NCBI RefSeq assembly: GCF_003597395.2
Contig: NC_133770.1
Location: 3,272,161 to 3,336,160 of the forward strand
DNA length: 64,000 nucleotides
From: Chelonoidis abingdonii
Lineage: Eukaryota > Chordata > Testudines > Testudinidae
Reading direction: 5' to 3'
The notes beneath the pieces are model-generated. The model was not told the origin of the DNA. It searched no databases and saw only the letters and a program-made list of their open reading frames with translations. Position 1 is the first letter of the stretch, and the number at the start of each line of letters is the position of its first letter. Made by a program: the position numbers and the translations under genes. Shown here piece after piece: positions 10,985 to 21,675 of this stretch.

Positions 10985-11160
10985 GCCTCACAATAGGCCT
11001 ATGAGGCAGGCAGTGCTGTTATGCCCATTGTACAGATGGGGAACTGAGGCACACATAGGGTAAGTGACTTGCCCCAGGACACACAAGAAGCCTGGGACTG
11101 AGCCAGGTCTCCTGAGTCCCAGCTCAGTGCCCTATCCCCTAGGCCGTCCTTCCTCCCCTG
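10985..11160 (-). repeat. MIR SINE
   Basis: Reverse-oriented MIR core: cagatggggaactgaggcac followed by gtaagtgacttgccccag and a ctcctgagtcccagctcagtgccc tail, all diagnostic of this ancient tRNA-derived SINE. It lies in the intron between KRAB-A and exon 2 of gene 1. Confidence 0.85.
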
Positions 11161-11525
11161 CAGACATCTGAACACTGCACTCTGATATGGAGCCTGAGCA
11201 CTGATAGCTGTGCGCTGACGCCACGGAGTAACAGCAGGGAGAGAATGGCCCAGCACAGCCACGGTGTTCCTAACTAGTGTGATTTTAGGCACCGTCACAC
11301 AGGTTGACAGCCAGATCGTATCACTCCCTTCGTCCAAACCACTTTAGGCTGATGAATAAGAAACAACCAACGCAGCGTCACAGCAGCATGTCACAACACA
11401 ATTCACCTGTGTGCTATTGTAGCACGTTTCTGTAACTTGGTTAGAACATACCCTGGTCCTCCCAGAAGAGAGAGGAGCAATCATGCTACAGAGCATGGCC
11501 CTGACTGGGGAAATCTTGCTGTAGA

Positions 11526-12337
11526 CATAGGCACCAACTCCGTGGGTGCTCCAGGGCTACAGCACCCACAGAAAAAAATTGGTGGGTGCTCAGCACCCAC
11601 CAGCAGCTCCCCGTGGCCCTGCCTAGCCTCCTGCTCCAGCTCATTTCCGCCTCCTCTGCTAGCACGCCGCCGCGTCCTGCTTCTTCCCCCTTCCTCCAAC
11701 GCTTGCGCCGTGAAACAGCTGATTCATGGGACAGGGGGGAAGGGGGAACGCAGCACGCTGGGGGAAGAGGCAGGGCCGGGGCCAGGATTTGGGAAAGGGA
11801 CCCAGTAGGGCAGGGGTCCCCAACATGGTGCCCGTGAGCACCATGGCGTCCACCGTGGCGTCTAAGTACGCCCGCGTACTGGCTGGCGGATGATCATCCG
11901 CCGAAACGCCGCTGACAAGCTGTGTCATCCAGAGGCTTTGCTGCTGAAATGCTGCTGATTTTCAGTGGCATTTCAGCGACGACACTTCTGGATGCTGCTG
12001 CTTGTCAGCAGTATTTCGGCGGTGACAGCACCTGTTGATGTTGCGGTATCTCGATGGCGACGTCTATTGACATTGCCGCTCGTCAGCGGCATTTCGTCAG
12101 ATGCTCGTTCGCCACCACAGTCCTCCTTGGCTCGTCGCCTGGTGCCTGCCAGACGAAATAGGTTGAGGACCCCTGCAATAGGGGCAGGGAGGGGGTGGAG
12201 TTAGGGTGGGGACTTTGGAAATGGGGTTGGAATGGGGGTGGGGCCAGTGGTACGTGGAGTCAGGGTGGGCCCAGTGGTGAGGAAAGGGATAGGGGGGCAT
12301 GGGCACCCACCAGCGCCGGAGAAAGTTGGCGCCTATG
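11526..12337. mobile_element. Non-autonomous hAT-like element (outer of a nested pair)
   Basis: The ends are inverted repeats: cataggcaccaactccg at the left, and at the right a sequence whose complement starts cataggcgccaactttc. Flanks are near-identical 8-bp duplications, gctgtaga (11518-11525) and gctgtgga (12338-12345). Eight-bp duplications are the hAT hallmark. It encodes no transposase and is itself interrupted at 11811-12175. Confidence 0.75.
11811..12175. mobile_element. hAT element nested inside another hAT
   Basis: The termini are 14-bp inverted repeats, CAGGGGTCCCCAAC and CAGGGGTCCTCAAC (one mismatch). Flanking 8-bp duplications are cagtaggg (11803-11810) and caataggg (12176-12183), one mismatch. 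The interior has short repeated cgctgacaagc/cagcggcatttc segments and no transposase. It must be younger than the 11526-12337 element it sits in. Confidence 0.8.
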
Positions 12338-12349
12338 GCTGTGGAGATG

Positions 12350-13345
12350 GAATGTCAACGGGAAAATAAATCTTTCAATAGATTGACAAGAGAAAGAGGC
12401 CACGATTTTCAAAAGTGGATGTCTAAAGCAAGGCCTGGGCTACACCTAAAACTTAGGTCGATCTAATTTCGTCGCTCAGGCCTGGCAAAATTCACACACC
12501 CGAAAGAGGTTGTTAACCTGACCTCTAAGCCCTACAATTCTGTCAATTTAGCCACCACCTCTCGGAAAGGTGGATTACTACAGTGATGGGCAAACCCCTG
12601 CCATTGCAGTAATGAGCGTCTGTAACACGGTAACAGTTCCAGGATACACATACCCATCAGCTCAGGCATTCACCCTGTTATGCCAAGAGGTACAGTGACT
12701 GCAGAGGTCACCAACCTCTGACACTGGATGTAAACGCTTCTTTCAATTAACATAATCATCAGGGGAAATTAATCCCAAAATCTTCACCTAAAACAAAATC
12801 TCCTCCATAACACACAGAAATGACGACACTGAGGAGGGAGAAAGCCAGCAAGCAGCAGCTTGGGTGTTAGGAACACAGGTTGGTATTGGACCCCAGGAAA
12901 GCCTAGAGAGATTTTGGCTTTGGTGCTGGCTACAGAGGCTTGGGGCTATAAGCTACGACAACACTCTTTTAGCGTTTGGTTCCTCTCCTGTGTTGGTAGA
13001 ACCTGGACTTTGTACCTTCCTTGTAAATACACAGCATTCCAACGAAGAAGATACCATCAATATCGAATTCCAGCGGAACATCCCCAGGGCCCTGCTCTCT
13101 GACTAGCCACTCAGGTCACAAAGGGGCAATATTTAGGCAATGAATAAATACTCCAATTTTCCAGAGTGCCGAGCACACGGCAACACCCACGGACTCCAAC
13201 AGGAGCGGCTGGGTGCTCAGCACTTGGAGAATCAGGCCGCTTATTCATTGCCTAAATACAGAGGTAGGAACCCAGCTTTAGGCACCGACTCTTGAAAATC
13301 TCCGCACGTGAGTTAGTTCTGCCCCTCGGCGCCAGCTGGGATATC
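12350..13345. other. Intron of gene 1 with small repeat fragments
   Basis: A DNA-transposon fragment (ggctacacctaaaacttaggtc, about 12425-12480) is present. A short inverted repeat pairs 13130-13149 (tatttaggcaatgaataaat) with about 13238-13257. No coding exon is seen. Confidence 0.45.
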
Positions 13346-13350
13346 GTTAC

Positions 13351-13752
13351 CTTGGGGACCTCTCCCCTACTGCCTGGGGGGAGCCTCAGGATCCAGAAGT
13401 TCCTGTTCTTCAGCAGGTTCTCCATGTTCTCCAGCCTCCTCTGCAGCCTTCCATACCCCTGGATCAGAGTTCCCAGCGCCGCCCACTTACTCTCCAGCTG
13501 GCTTTCAAATTGCATCACTGTTTTCTCACAATCGACTAATTTCTTCTCCGCTGTTTCCACTCTCCTCTCCAGAGTCAGCAACCGCGTGGCATGGGACTCC
13601 ACCGTCCTGTCCACAGCTTGGATTGCAGCTACTGCGGGCCACATGGAAAGCCTTGCCGGTTGCAGTCGGCTCTCTCTCTCAGAAGTCTGTCTGGGGTCAG
13701 AGCGGGATTGGAACGGCATCCGGCGCTTTGACTCCGGGGCCCATTCTGGAGC
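13351..13752 (-). CDS. Gene 1 exon 2: coiled-coil (DUF3669-like) domain
   Basis: The exon is 402 nt, phase 0-0, with acceptor ttgcaaacag and donor GTAACG at 13350-13345. It encodes 134 residues starting [15 protein letters not shown] and ending SRGEVPK. The middle is a heptad-rich helix ([40 protein letters not shown]). The conserved tail is [20 protein letters not shown]. This domain precedes KRAB in ZNF282, ZNF398, ZNF746, ZNF777 and ZNF783, and probably mediates oligomerisation or partner binding. Compared with gene 2 (44718-45119), the LWTVLAAIQ stretch has become MWPAVAAIQ and ESQQWTPFQ has become ESKRRMPFQ. The frame is intact. Confidence 0.92.
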
Positions 13753-14038
13753 CTGTTTGCAAGGACAGAAATGTAAGTGGAGCTGGGGGCTCATTATTCC
13801 ACAAACAAAACTCCACTTAAAAGGGACTGAGGCTGAGCAGGAGTGAGATGCCCCAGAGAGCCAGCCCTGAAAAGCCAGGAAAGGCCAACGGCCTCCTCTG
13901 AACCTGCCGTCCAGACAGAGCACGTCCACTAAGCGCCCAGCTCTGCGTCAGCAGACGGAATTCCCCTGTGGAGACGCACAACACATTCCTCCCGCCCAGT
14001 AACCACAAACCCCTTCCCCACCACCTCCACGGATACTG

Positions 14039-14745
14039 TGACATGGGCGCACAGGACCAGCAGGGGAGGGGAGTGTCCTGTGTCTATGGGGGGGGAGGGT
14101 GACATGGGTGCACAGGACCAGCGGGGGAAGGGGTGTCCTGTCTCTATGGGGGGAGGGTGACATGGGCGCACAGGACCAGCGGGGGAGAGGGTGTCCTGTC
14201 TCTAAGGCGGGGGAGGGTGACATGGGCGCACAGGACCAGCGGGGGAGGGAGTGTCCTGTGTCTATGGGGGGGAGGGTGACATGGGCGCACAGGACCAGCG
14301 GGGGNNNNNNNNNNNNNNNNNNNNNNNNNNNNNNNNNNNNNNNNNNNNNNNNNNNNNNNNNNNNNNNNNNNNNNNNNNNNNNNNNNNNNNNNNNNNNNNN
14401 NNNNNNNNNNNNNNNNNNNNNNNNNNNNNNNNNNNNNNNNNNNNNNNNNNNNNNNNNNNNNNNNNNNNNNNNNNNNNNNNNNNNNNNNNNNNNNNNNNNN
14501 NNNNNNNNNNNNNNNNNNNNNNNNNNNNNNNNNNNNNNNNNNNNNNNNNNNNNNNGGGGGGGGGAGGGTGACATGGGTGCACAGGACCAGCAGGGGAGAG
14601 GGTGTCCTGTCTCTATGGGGGGGGAGGGGGACGTGCGCACAGGACCAGCGGGGGAGGGGATGTCCTGTCTCTAAGGGGGGGAGGGTGACATGGGCGCACA
14701 GGACCAGTGGGGGAGGGGGTGTCCTGTGTCCATGGGGGGCGAGGG
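14039..14745. repeat. Minisatellite of about 58-61 bp with an assembly gap
   Basis: The unit starts tgacatgggcgcacaggacc and contains tgtcctgt(c/g)tctatgggggg. Anchors fall at 14041, 14102, 14160, 14220 and 14280, then after the gap at 14571, 14630 and 14688, giving periods of 58-61. Positions 14305-14555 are 251 Ns, so the true copy number is unknown. It lies in intron 1 of gene 1. The long open frames across it are artefacts of low stop density and Ns. Confidence 0.95.
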
Positions 14746-14759
14746 GGCACAAGGTTGCC

Positions 14760-16285
14760 GTTAAGGACGTGCTAGGAACGCGGTGCACAAAGAGCATTTC
14801 CGGGTCACTGGCGGGAGCAGCAAGTTCCTTGGCACGATGCCGAGTCTCTCACTGTCTGTGGGAAGCTGCAGTGTGGGGTACGGCGAAGGGGAGCCTCAGA
14901 CACCGTCAGTTCCTTGCTCATTATGATTTCCCTGGGGGGGGGGTCACACCTACCCAGCCAGACCTGTTAGACAAAGGCTTGGTTTGTGGAATTTCCACAG
15001 GCTTTACTACACGAAGTGTAAGAGGCTTTTTTGTGGAGGGGGGGGGAGGCTTGGAAAGGCAGAGCTGTCCTTCCTTCCCCCACCCCCCATTTCTGATGGC
15101 ATGTGGGCATATGGAGAGAGTGGGGGTTTCCAGCGGGGGAGAAGGAAAGAACAGGGTGACTGGAGCTGAGGGTCTAACTGGGTGGAGGGGGGAGCTGACA
15201 GAACCGGCTGTACTCTCCCTAAATCCAGCACAACTGTGCCTGAAGGGCAGGGGCAGGGGCTGAGCACTGCTCCCAGCCCTTGTGGGCGAGGAGACATGGC
15301 CACAGTGGCGCTTCCCAACCTCTTTGGCCCAGGACCCACTGGTAAAAGTTGAGGGTTTGTCACAGCCCAGTAAATAGCCCCCCCCGGGGGGGGTGTTGAG
15401 AACTGCCCCAGGAAGGGGGCTCAGGGCCTGTGGGTGGGTGTGGAGAGCCCATCCCACATTCACCCTGCAGCAGCAGCTCCTGCCCTGCTCAGCTCCCTGC
15501 TCCAGGAGTCGTGACCACCAGGGTTGCAGCACCGTCCAGGTTTGGACCTGCCCCACTAATGGGGACCAACCGCTCCACATCTGTGCGAGTGGCCTTGTGA
15601 CCGGGCACATGGGTTCTGTGCCACTCACTCCGCTCTGGCTTGGTCGGCCCCGTTGTCATGATGGAGGGGCAGCTGGGCCAAACCCAAGCGGCACTGTGAC
15701 CCCGAAGATCACAGTCCCCGGAGTGGGGAGTCAAGCCTAGCCTGCCTCACGAGACTGGAGCTGCAGGAGCCGCCACATGGCCCTTTGAAACGTTCTGGTG
15801 CTCCAACTTTGGGTCATGGACCACAGGCTGAGAAATCCTGGACTAGAGCATTGCCTGCTAACGCTCCAGCTCCACGGGGGACTGTGCGCTAGGTCACATC
15901 TCCCTGCTGATCGCAGCTCTAGAGGACTGTCAGCCCCAAGCTTTGCTTTCACTCACCAGTGCTGGTGGGGATCTTGGTCCCCTGGAGACAGATACAGTAA
16001 CGCTATGAATCGGCCCAGTTCCAGTTGCCCTGTCAAGACTTCTATCCTAAATAATCCACCTGAGATCTTCCTGCTGCTGCCTGAAATCATCCCCACCCAC
16101 ACAGGGCCGTGCAACCAAGCCAGAGGTAATGCTTACACTCTGAAGGCCAGATCCTGGGAAGAGCCAAGCACCTCCTGAAAGGTGGAGCTTTGTCAGTACT
16201 TCTCAGGAGCTGTGCAGCACCCTGTCGCAGGATCAGGTCTTGCCGTAAGACAGCACAACAAAGGGTGGCAACGAGTATTTGGAAT
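14760..16285. other. Intron 1 of gene 1, mostly unassigned
   Basis: No exon was found. Segments such as cttcccaacctctttggccc (about 15309) and aactttgggtcatggaccac (about 15805) resemble ends of old hAT-type elements, but no target duplications were clear. Confidence 0.4.
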
Positions 16286-16290
16286 TGTGC

Positions 16291-16452
16291 GTGTCTTGTG
16301 GTAATGGCTAAGAGACCCAGACGTGGCCCAGACCCCTCTGTGCCCAGTGCTGTTCAAACACAATATGATCAAACTGTTCTGTGTTTGCAGGGAGCCTGGC
16401 ACAGAGGGGTCCTGGATCCTGATGGGGGCTCTTAGCCATTACCACAAGACAC
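16291..16452. repeat. Hairpin with perfect 24-bp inverted arms
   Basis: Bases 16291-16314 and 16429-16452 are exact reverse complements. Inside them a second imperfect pairing exists between ccagacccctctgtgccc and ggcacagaggggtcctgg, leaving a loop of about 50 bases. It could be a small foldback transposon or MITE. No coding potential was recognised. Confidence 0.8.
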
Positions 16453-16594
16453 ACAAATAATGTTTGCAATTAACGTTATCTGCTTTGTCCTCCCTCCCCC
16501 ACCTGCCCCTCCCTGTTCACTCCCCCTCCAAATACTTGTTACTCTGTGGAAAGAGGGAGGGGTTGCTATAGGACCGGGGCCCTAAGAAATAGAA

Positions 16595-16820
16595 CAAGGG
16601 TCCTCAAACTGGGGGTTGCAACTCCTCAGGGGGTCGCAAGGTTATTACAGGGGAAGTCGCCAGCTGTCAGCCTCTACCCCAAACCCTGCTTTGCCTCCAG
16701 CATTTAAAACGGTGTTAAATACATAGAAAGTGTTTTTAATTTATACGGGTGGGAAGGGGGTCGCACTCAGAGGCTTGCTGTGAGAAAGGGGTCACCAGTA
16801 CAAAAGTTTGAGAACCACTG
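16595..16820. mobile_element. hAT-like non-autonomous element
   Basis: The left end caagggtcctcaaac and right end gtttgagaaccactg are inverted repeats, and the interior ggggtcgcaaggttattaca is shared with the element at 45430-45650. The flanking 8-mers match only in part (aaatagaa/aagcagag), so the duplication has decayed. Confidence 0.6.
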
Positions 16821-17062
16821 AAGCAGAGTAGCCCTTGCTCCCTAGCTCAGGGGTGAGCAGTTTTACCCCCCATCCATTGCTCTCTGCCCTGCTGCCATTA
16901 AATACACCCCATGGCCGACAGGCTCCGGCTGCCTGGACTGACACCCACAGAGCAGACTTCTCAGCAGCCTGGACTGACTTCTCAGGCTTCAGTGTGGGGG
17001 CCTGAATGGAGAGACCTTGCCCCGCTTTCCAGGGGTGCCTGACACTGGGCCCCAAACACTGA

Positions 17063-17415
17063 GGGTATGGCTACACTTGCAGCTGTACAGCGCTAAGAGT
17101 TACAGCTATCTTCGTACAGCTGTGTAGGGAAAGCGCTGCAGTGTGGTCACGTTTGCAGCACTGTTGAGAGTCTCTCAGCAGGCATTCTGGGATACCTCTG
17201 AAGGCCAATTACAGTGCTTTTGGTGGCCACACTGGCGGAGCAGCGCTGCATCACCAGCACTGCAATCGTTATACCCCAGGCAGAGCAGGAGTACAGCCAG
17301 CGCTGCAGCCAGGGAGATGCAGTGCTGTATGTGCCGTGCAAGTGTGGATGGTGAGTAAGTTGCAGCGCTGTAAACCCACCACCAGTGCTGCAACTCTCCA
17401 GTGTAGCCAAGCCCT
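17063..17415. mobile_element. MITE-like element with 15-bp terminal inverted repeats
   Basis: It begins gggtatggctacact and ends agtgtagccaagccct, which are inverted repeats with few mismatches. The interior is rich in gcagcgctg/cagcgctg palindromes. No transposase is present. The target duplication is ambiguous. Confidence 0.65.
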
Positions 17416-17639
17416 GAGGTGCAGGAGGTCAGCGAAGGTCTCTGGCAAGGCCGGGCTAGGGAACAGGGCACTTCTCTCCAGCTCCAACCGACAATCAGAT
17501 CCCAAACCGTCAGGCCGGAGGAGCTGGAGAGACAGTTTCCAACCCCTGCCCCTGACAGCAGGACCCAGCCCCCAGGGAATTCAGAGTTATGCTCCTCAAA
17601 GCCCAAGGCGGCACCGAAGCCAGGATCAGTTTAACTCCC

Positions 17640-18432
17640 CTCCCCATTCAGACACCCTGGAGCTAGAGAACATGCTTATAAAATTTGCAGGTGACACCAG
17701 GTTAGGAGGGGTTGCAAGCACCTTGGAGGACAGATTTAAAACAAACTGACCATGACAAATCAGAGAACGGGTCTGAATTCAACAAGATGAAATTCAACAG
17801 AGACACGTGCAAAGCACTCCACTTGGGAAAGAAAAATCGAAGCACAGCTACAAAATGGGGACGGACTGGCTAGGTGGCCAGGCTGCTGAAAAAGATGTGC
17901 GGGTTCCAGCTGACCACAAACTGAACAGGAGTTGTAAATGGGATGCAGCTGCAAAAAAGACTAATGTGATTCTGGGGTGTGTTAACCGGAGTGTTGTAGG
18001 TAAAAGGGCTCTACTCTGGCCAGCCCCAGCCAGGGGGAGCTCCCAGTTCAGTTCTGGGCACGCAACTGGGAAATGAGGTGGACAAAGTGGAAAGAGTCCA
18101 GAGGAAAGCGACAAAAACGATAAAAAACCTGACCTGGGAGCGGAGGAAGTGCTGAAAACACTGGGCACGTTTAGCGCCGAGGAAAGAGCCCCGAGGGGAG
18201 CCCTAGCACCTCCCCATGCGCTGAGGGCTGTTCCCCCAGCGGAGGGGTGCACAGGGGAGAGCGGGCTTCGCTGCAGCCAGGGACACTCGGGGAGGCGGGT
18301 GTTTGAGAGCCGCTTTTCACCCCGAGGCGCTGGCCCAGGCTCCCCAGGGGGCTGTGGCGTCCCCCGCACTGGAAACGTTTCAAAACAAGTTGGACAAACT
18401 CCAGTCAGGGCTGGACCAGGGTTACTGGGCCC
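17640..18432 (+). mobile_element. CR1 LINE fragment (3' part of RT ORF)
   Basis: Degenerate CR1 reverse-transcriptase 3' coding sequence: a segment equivalent to KFAGDTRLGG at about 17680, then the stretch aligned with MKFN...KC..LHLG at about 17790, then the C-terminal ...RVQRKATKT region near 18100. Frameshifts break it. Homologous CR1 sequence occurs in reverse at 53851-54219. It abuts the CpG island of gene 1, within intron 1. Confidence 0.8.
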
Positions 18433-18900
18433 GGCCTCAGCGCAGGGGGCTGCACCCGATCCCCTCCACCGGGGCTCAGCCCCGCGCTCCCCGCGGCCCG
18501 GCTCCCGGGGCCCAGCCTGGGCGGGGAGAAGCTCCCGGGGCCCGAGGCTCGCCCTGCTCCGGGCCCTACCTGGGCAGCGGCCCGCTCGTGCCATGGCCCC
18601 CCCGGTCGGCGGTGGCTCTCCAGCGGGCCCGGCCCGGCCGAGCTCCGCTCCCGCTCCGGGCTGGGCAGATCCCGCTGCCGGGCGGAGCAGAGCGAGCGCA
18701 GCCGGGAGGGAGGGAGCCGCGGCCTGGCTGCGGGGCCGGGAGCGGCGATCCGGGTTTCCCCGCGGCCCAGAACGCTGCTTCCAGGCTCTGTCCCCAGCCC
18801 GAGCTCGGGCCGCCCCTGGGGAGGAGGAAGGGGCGGCAGCACCAAGGGGCGGGGCGGCTTTTCTTCCCATTGAGAAACAGGAGGAAACCCGGGCTCTGCA
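18300..18900 (-). promoter_or_regulatory. CpG-island promoter of gene 1
   Basis: This is a very GC- and CpG-rich block with GC boxes (ggggcggggcgg near 18845) around the first coding exon. No TATA box is evident, which is usual for CpG-island promoters of broadly expressed genes. It parallels the island at 51800-52640 that carries gene 2's first exon. Transcription would run leftward. Confidence 0.75.
18570..18594 (-). CDS. Gene 1 first coding exon, frameshifted start
   Basis: The ATG at 18594-18592 leads to a donor GTAGGG after CTGCCCAG. The exon aligns with gene 2's 24-nt first exon (MAERAAAQ) but has one extra base, GCACGAG instead of GCCGAG, giving 25 nt and MARAGRCP. That is out of phase with exon 2, which needs phase 0. 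The correct frame (HERAAAQ) is open upstream to an ATG at 18845, giving a 92-codon first exon (18570-18845) exactly in phase. So either the gene uses a longer N-terminus, or it is damaged, or the extra base is a sequencing error. Confidence 0.6.
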
Positions 18901-18985
18901 ATTGCCTAATTTGCTTTTAACTGCAGCTGCCTCCTCGGGGTCCCTGGGTTAGCCCCAAACCCAGGCAGCTCCCCGCAGTGGGGCC

Positions 18986-19085
18986 AGGGTGACCAGATGA
19001 CCCAGGTTTAGGGTCTTTTTCTTATATAGGCTCCTGTTCCCCCCCAGCCCATCCCAGTTTTTCACATTTGCTGTCTGCTCAGCCT
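18986..19085. mobile_element. Small MITE with AGGGTGACCAGA end
   Basis: It starts agggtgaccaga and ends ttgctgtctgctcagcct, a degenerate inverted copy. It belongs to the same family as 61117-61236. It has no coding capacity. Confidence 0.65.
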
Positions 19086-19149
19086 AAGTGGGCCTCAGGC
19101 GAGATCTGCCAGGCAAAGCCCTGCACCCAGGCTGCAGCTGTGAGCCCGG

Positions 19150-19325
19150 TTGAAACCAAACTACCCCCGAGCCGTCAGCCCCGGAGAGAAACCAAACTAC
19201 CCCCCAGCCATCAGCCCCGGAGAGAAACCAAACTACCCCCCAGCCATCAGCCCCGGACAGAAACCAAACTACCCCCCAGCCATCAGTCCCAGACAGAAAC
19301 CAAACTACCACCCAGCCATCAGCCG
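19150..19325. repeat. 36-bp tandem repeat, about five copies
   Basis: The unit is agagaaaccaaactaccccc plus (c/g)agcc(a/g)tcagccccgg. Because 36 is a multiple of 3, a repeated peptide-like frame stays open on the plus strand, but there is no splice or start context for a gene. It lies just upstream of gene 1's CpG island. Confidence 0.9.
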
Positions 19326-19329
19326 CTTG

Positions 19330-20555
19330 CACCGGCTCGGAATCATTGCTCCAGAAGGGGAAAATCTCTCCCATCCATTGCCAGGCCCCTGGGCCATGGA
19401 GCTGGCCTGGAAAAGAAGCTTCTCTTTGCTTCTGGGGAGAGATTTGCCCAGTGCCAGGAGCAGAAGCTGGCCCTGCCTGGGAAAGGAAAGGCACAGACAG
19501 GATAACACCTCGTGAAGAATAAGGCTCTTTGGCCCCACAGGGCAATATAACAAGGGAAATGAGTACCTGAATGTTCATGGCCCAGTGGCTCTCTCCAGCC
19601 CACCTGCTAAACGCTAACCCCAGTGCAGGCCTGTGCGCGGAGGGCCGACCGCCGACCCTAAGCCCAGTCAGTCATAGCCGGGCCCTAGGGCAGAATTTCA
19701 TTCCCACCATCTCCATTCCCCAAGCTGCATGAGACTCTGGGCCCCCAGCAGTTGCAGAGACACACATAGCCACTTGGTGAGGCTGGGAGCCTTGGTCAGT
19801 CACAGCCATGGCAGGGGACACACAGGCTGGGATGCTGCACCAGGAAGCCAGCTCCTGGCTCTGCCTCAGTTAACAAGGAGGTGACAGGCATGAGTGAGTG
19901 AGAGGAAGGGCTGAGAGGGCTTCACATCCCCAACACCGACAGGCTATTTTCCAGCCTTCACTTGCCCCTCCCAGCATTTGTCCCCCAAACATTACGCTCC
20001 TGCTCTCCCACTGATTTTATCCATCAACGTGTGGCACACAAACATGCCTTCTTTTGGCCTGTGACTGTCACCAGCTAAGTAAAATGGCACCCGATCAGTG
20101 CTGGATGGAGGACCAGACCTCCAAGAAAAGGCAGGAGGCGGCAGGCATTTCAGCAATAGCACGTGTAGTTTTACTTGGGGCACTGTATTCTCCCACCCAC
20201 CTGGTACAAAGAGGTGGGATGATCTAACAAGGAAATATGGACAAGCATGGCAAAGGATGGCCAGAGCTAGAGAAGTCTGGAAGACGTGTTGTGATCGGCT
20301 CAGTTTCAACTGATGAAGGACTGACAGTCTACACTGTATTCTGTTCTATACAGGTTCTCGCCCCACATTCCTCCCCAGAGCACTGGAGCACCTCCCGGCA
20401 GTGCATTAAACACTGTGAGTAACAGCTGGGACATTTGTTCTCTCCCCAGGTGTAGCAGTGTTTGCAGTGGAGCATCCCGGCTGGATACATGCACAGCTCT
20501 GTGGTTATGTCAGAGAAGGCAAGGTCTAAAAACTGCCCCATGCACGTAGGACACG
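19330..20555. other. Intergenic, nothing recognised
   Basis: No exon, SINE or LINE was identified. Short open frames lack support. Confidence 0.45.
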
Positions 20556-20559
20556 GCTA

Positions 20560-21115
20560 CGTGGCCCGTAGGCGGACTAGGCAGTTGCCTAGGCCACCGA
20601 GATTTGGGGGCGCCAAAAAGCACCCAATTTTTTTTTAAATGGTTGAGCAGTCCTGCTGCTAGGGCGCCGCCACGGCAGCCGGCAGCCCAGGGTGTCCCCT
20701 GGGTCAGGGCGCCGCCGCGGCAGCCCAGGGTGTCCCCTGGGTCAGGAAAACCCCGGGCTGCCGGCTGCCGCGGAGGCACTCTGACCCTGGGTCAGGGGGC
20801 CGCCACGGCAGCTGGCAGCCCAGGGTGTTTTCTGGGTCAGGGCGCCACCAGAGGGGGTGGCAGGCAGCTCCGGTGGAGCTGCCGCAGTGGTGCCTGCGGG
20901 CGGTCCACTGGTCTGCCGCTCGGATGGAGCTGCCGTGCCTGCGGGCAGGCGGGCAGTCGGCTGCTCGCGCGGCTCCAGTAGACCGCCCGCAGGCATGCCA
21001 GACCCTCCACAAGCACCACTGCGGCAGCTCCACCGGAGCTGCGGGACGAACATGCGGGGCGGTGAAATTGCCGTCCGCCTAGGGCGCTCAAAACCCTAGC
21101 GCCAGTCCTGTGTAG
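20560..21115. repeat. GC-rich interspersed repeat with internal short duplications
   Basis: The flanks read gtaggcggactaggcagttgc and ccgtccgcctagggcgctc, partly inverted. Inside, cagcccagggtgtcccctgggtcagg-type segments recur several times between 20685 and 20845, and gcggcagctcc/ggagctgccgc palindromes recur to 21045. It looks like a non-autonomous DNA element. Confidence 0.5.
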
Positions 21116-21429
21116 ACCCTGCAAGTGCAAATGAAAAAGGACTTTAGTTCACATGACCAGAGAAGGACTACATTAATGTGAACTAGGTCACTCTCCATCC
21201 ACACTCACAGGATAATCACAGGGCAGCACTGCAGTTTACACCCCTGTAGTTCAAACTGCCGGGCCATGTAGATGAGCCTTTAGAGCAGAGAATGGTGAGG
21301 TTTGTGATAGGCCTTAGCTCCGAGGGGAGTTCATTCCATAGTCTTGGGCTTTGTCTTTAGTTTATGCAGTGATGGTGAGCAAGATGCCCACCATGCTCCA
21401 CGTCAGAGATGGCAGCATTTACACAGGGT

Positions 21430-21675
21430 ACGTCTAGACTACCCACCAGATCAGCGGGTAGCGATCGATCTATCGGAGATTGATATATCATGTCTCATCT
21501 AGACGCGACATATTGACCCCCAAACGCACTCTCGTGGACTCCGGAACTCCACCAGGGCCACGGCCATGAGGGCGGGAGGTAAGTTGGAAGAAGATACGTT
21601 GACTTTAGCTATGCTATTCCTGGAGCTGAAGTTGCATATCCTACATTGCCACCCCCCGCCACCCCAGTGTAGACC
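21430..21675. mobile_element. MITE-like element
   Basis: It begins ggtacgtctagactaccc and ends ccccagtgtagaccaggcc, a loose inverted pair, and has cgatcgatctatcgg palindromes inside. It is similar in style to 17063-17415 and 46382-47117. No open frame of note. Confidence 0.5.

Larger units (their letters stand above)
1239..18845 (-). other. Gene 1: KRAB/C2H2 zinc-finger gene, whole locus
   Basis: Exons run right to left: 18570-18594 (or to 18845), 13351-13752, 10201-10327, 7752-7862, 6310-6423, 5640-5753, 4345-4452, 2308-2415, 1239-1801. The 276-nt first-exon version sums to 1923 nt (641 codons with stop), and the 25-nt version does not divide by 3. The coiled-coil and KRAB exons look intact while the finger exon is reduced to one good finger. 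The product, if made, would keep the interaction domains but bind DNA poorly. Confidence 0.7.

Noticed and set aside
13948..14797. Long open frames on both strands across 14.0-14.8 kb
   Set aside because: They cross 251 Ns and a G/C-rich minisatellite; openness comes from repeat composition and unknown bases.
17848..18952. Open frames of 200-340 codons in the 18 kb CpG island
   Set aside because: CpG-rich sequence is stop-poor in all frames. Only the short exon 1, with a donor and paralogue match, is supported.
19068..19515. Tandem-repeat protein from the 36-bp repeat at 19.15 kb
   Set aside because: The repeat period preserves a frame by chance; no exon boundaries or promoter on the plus strand.
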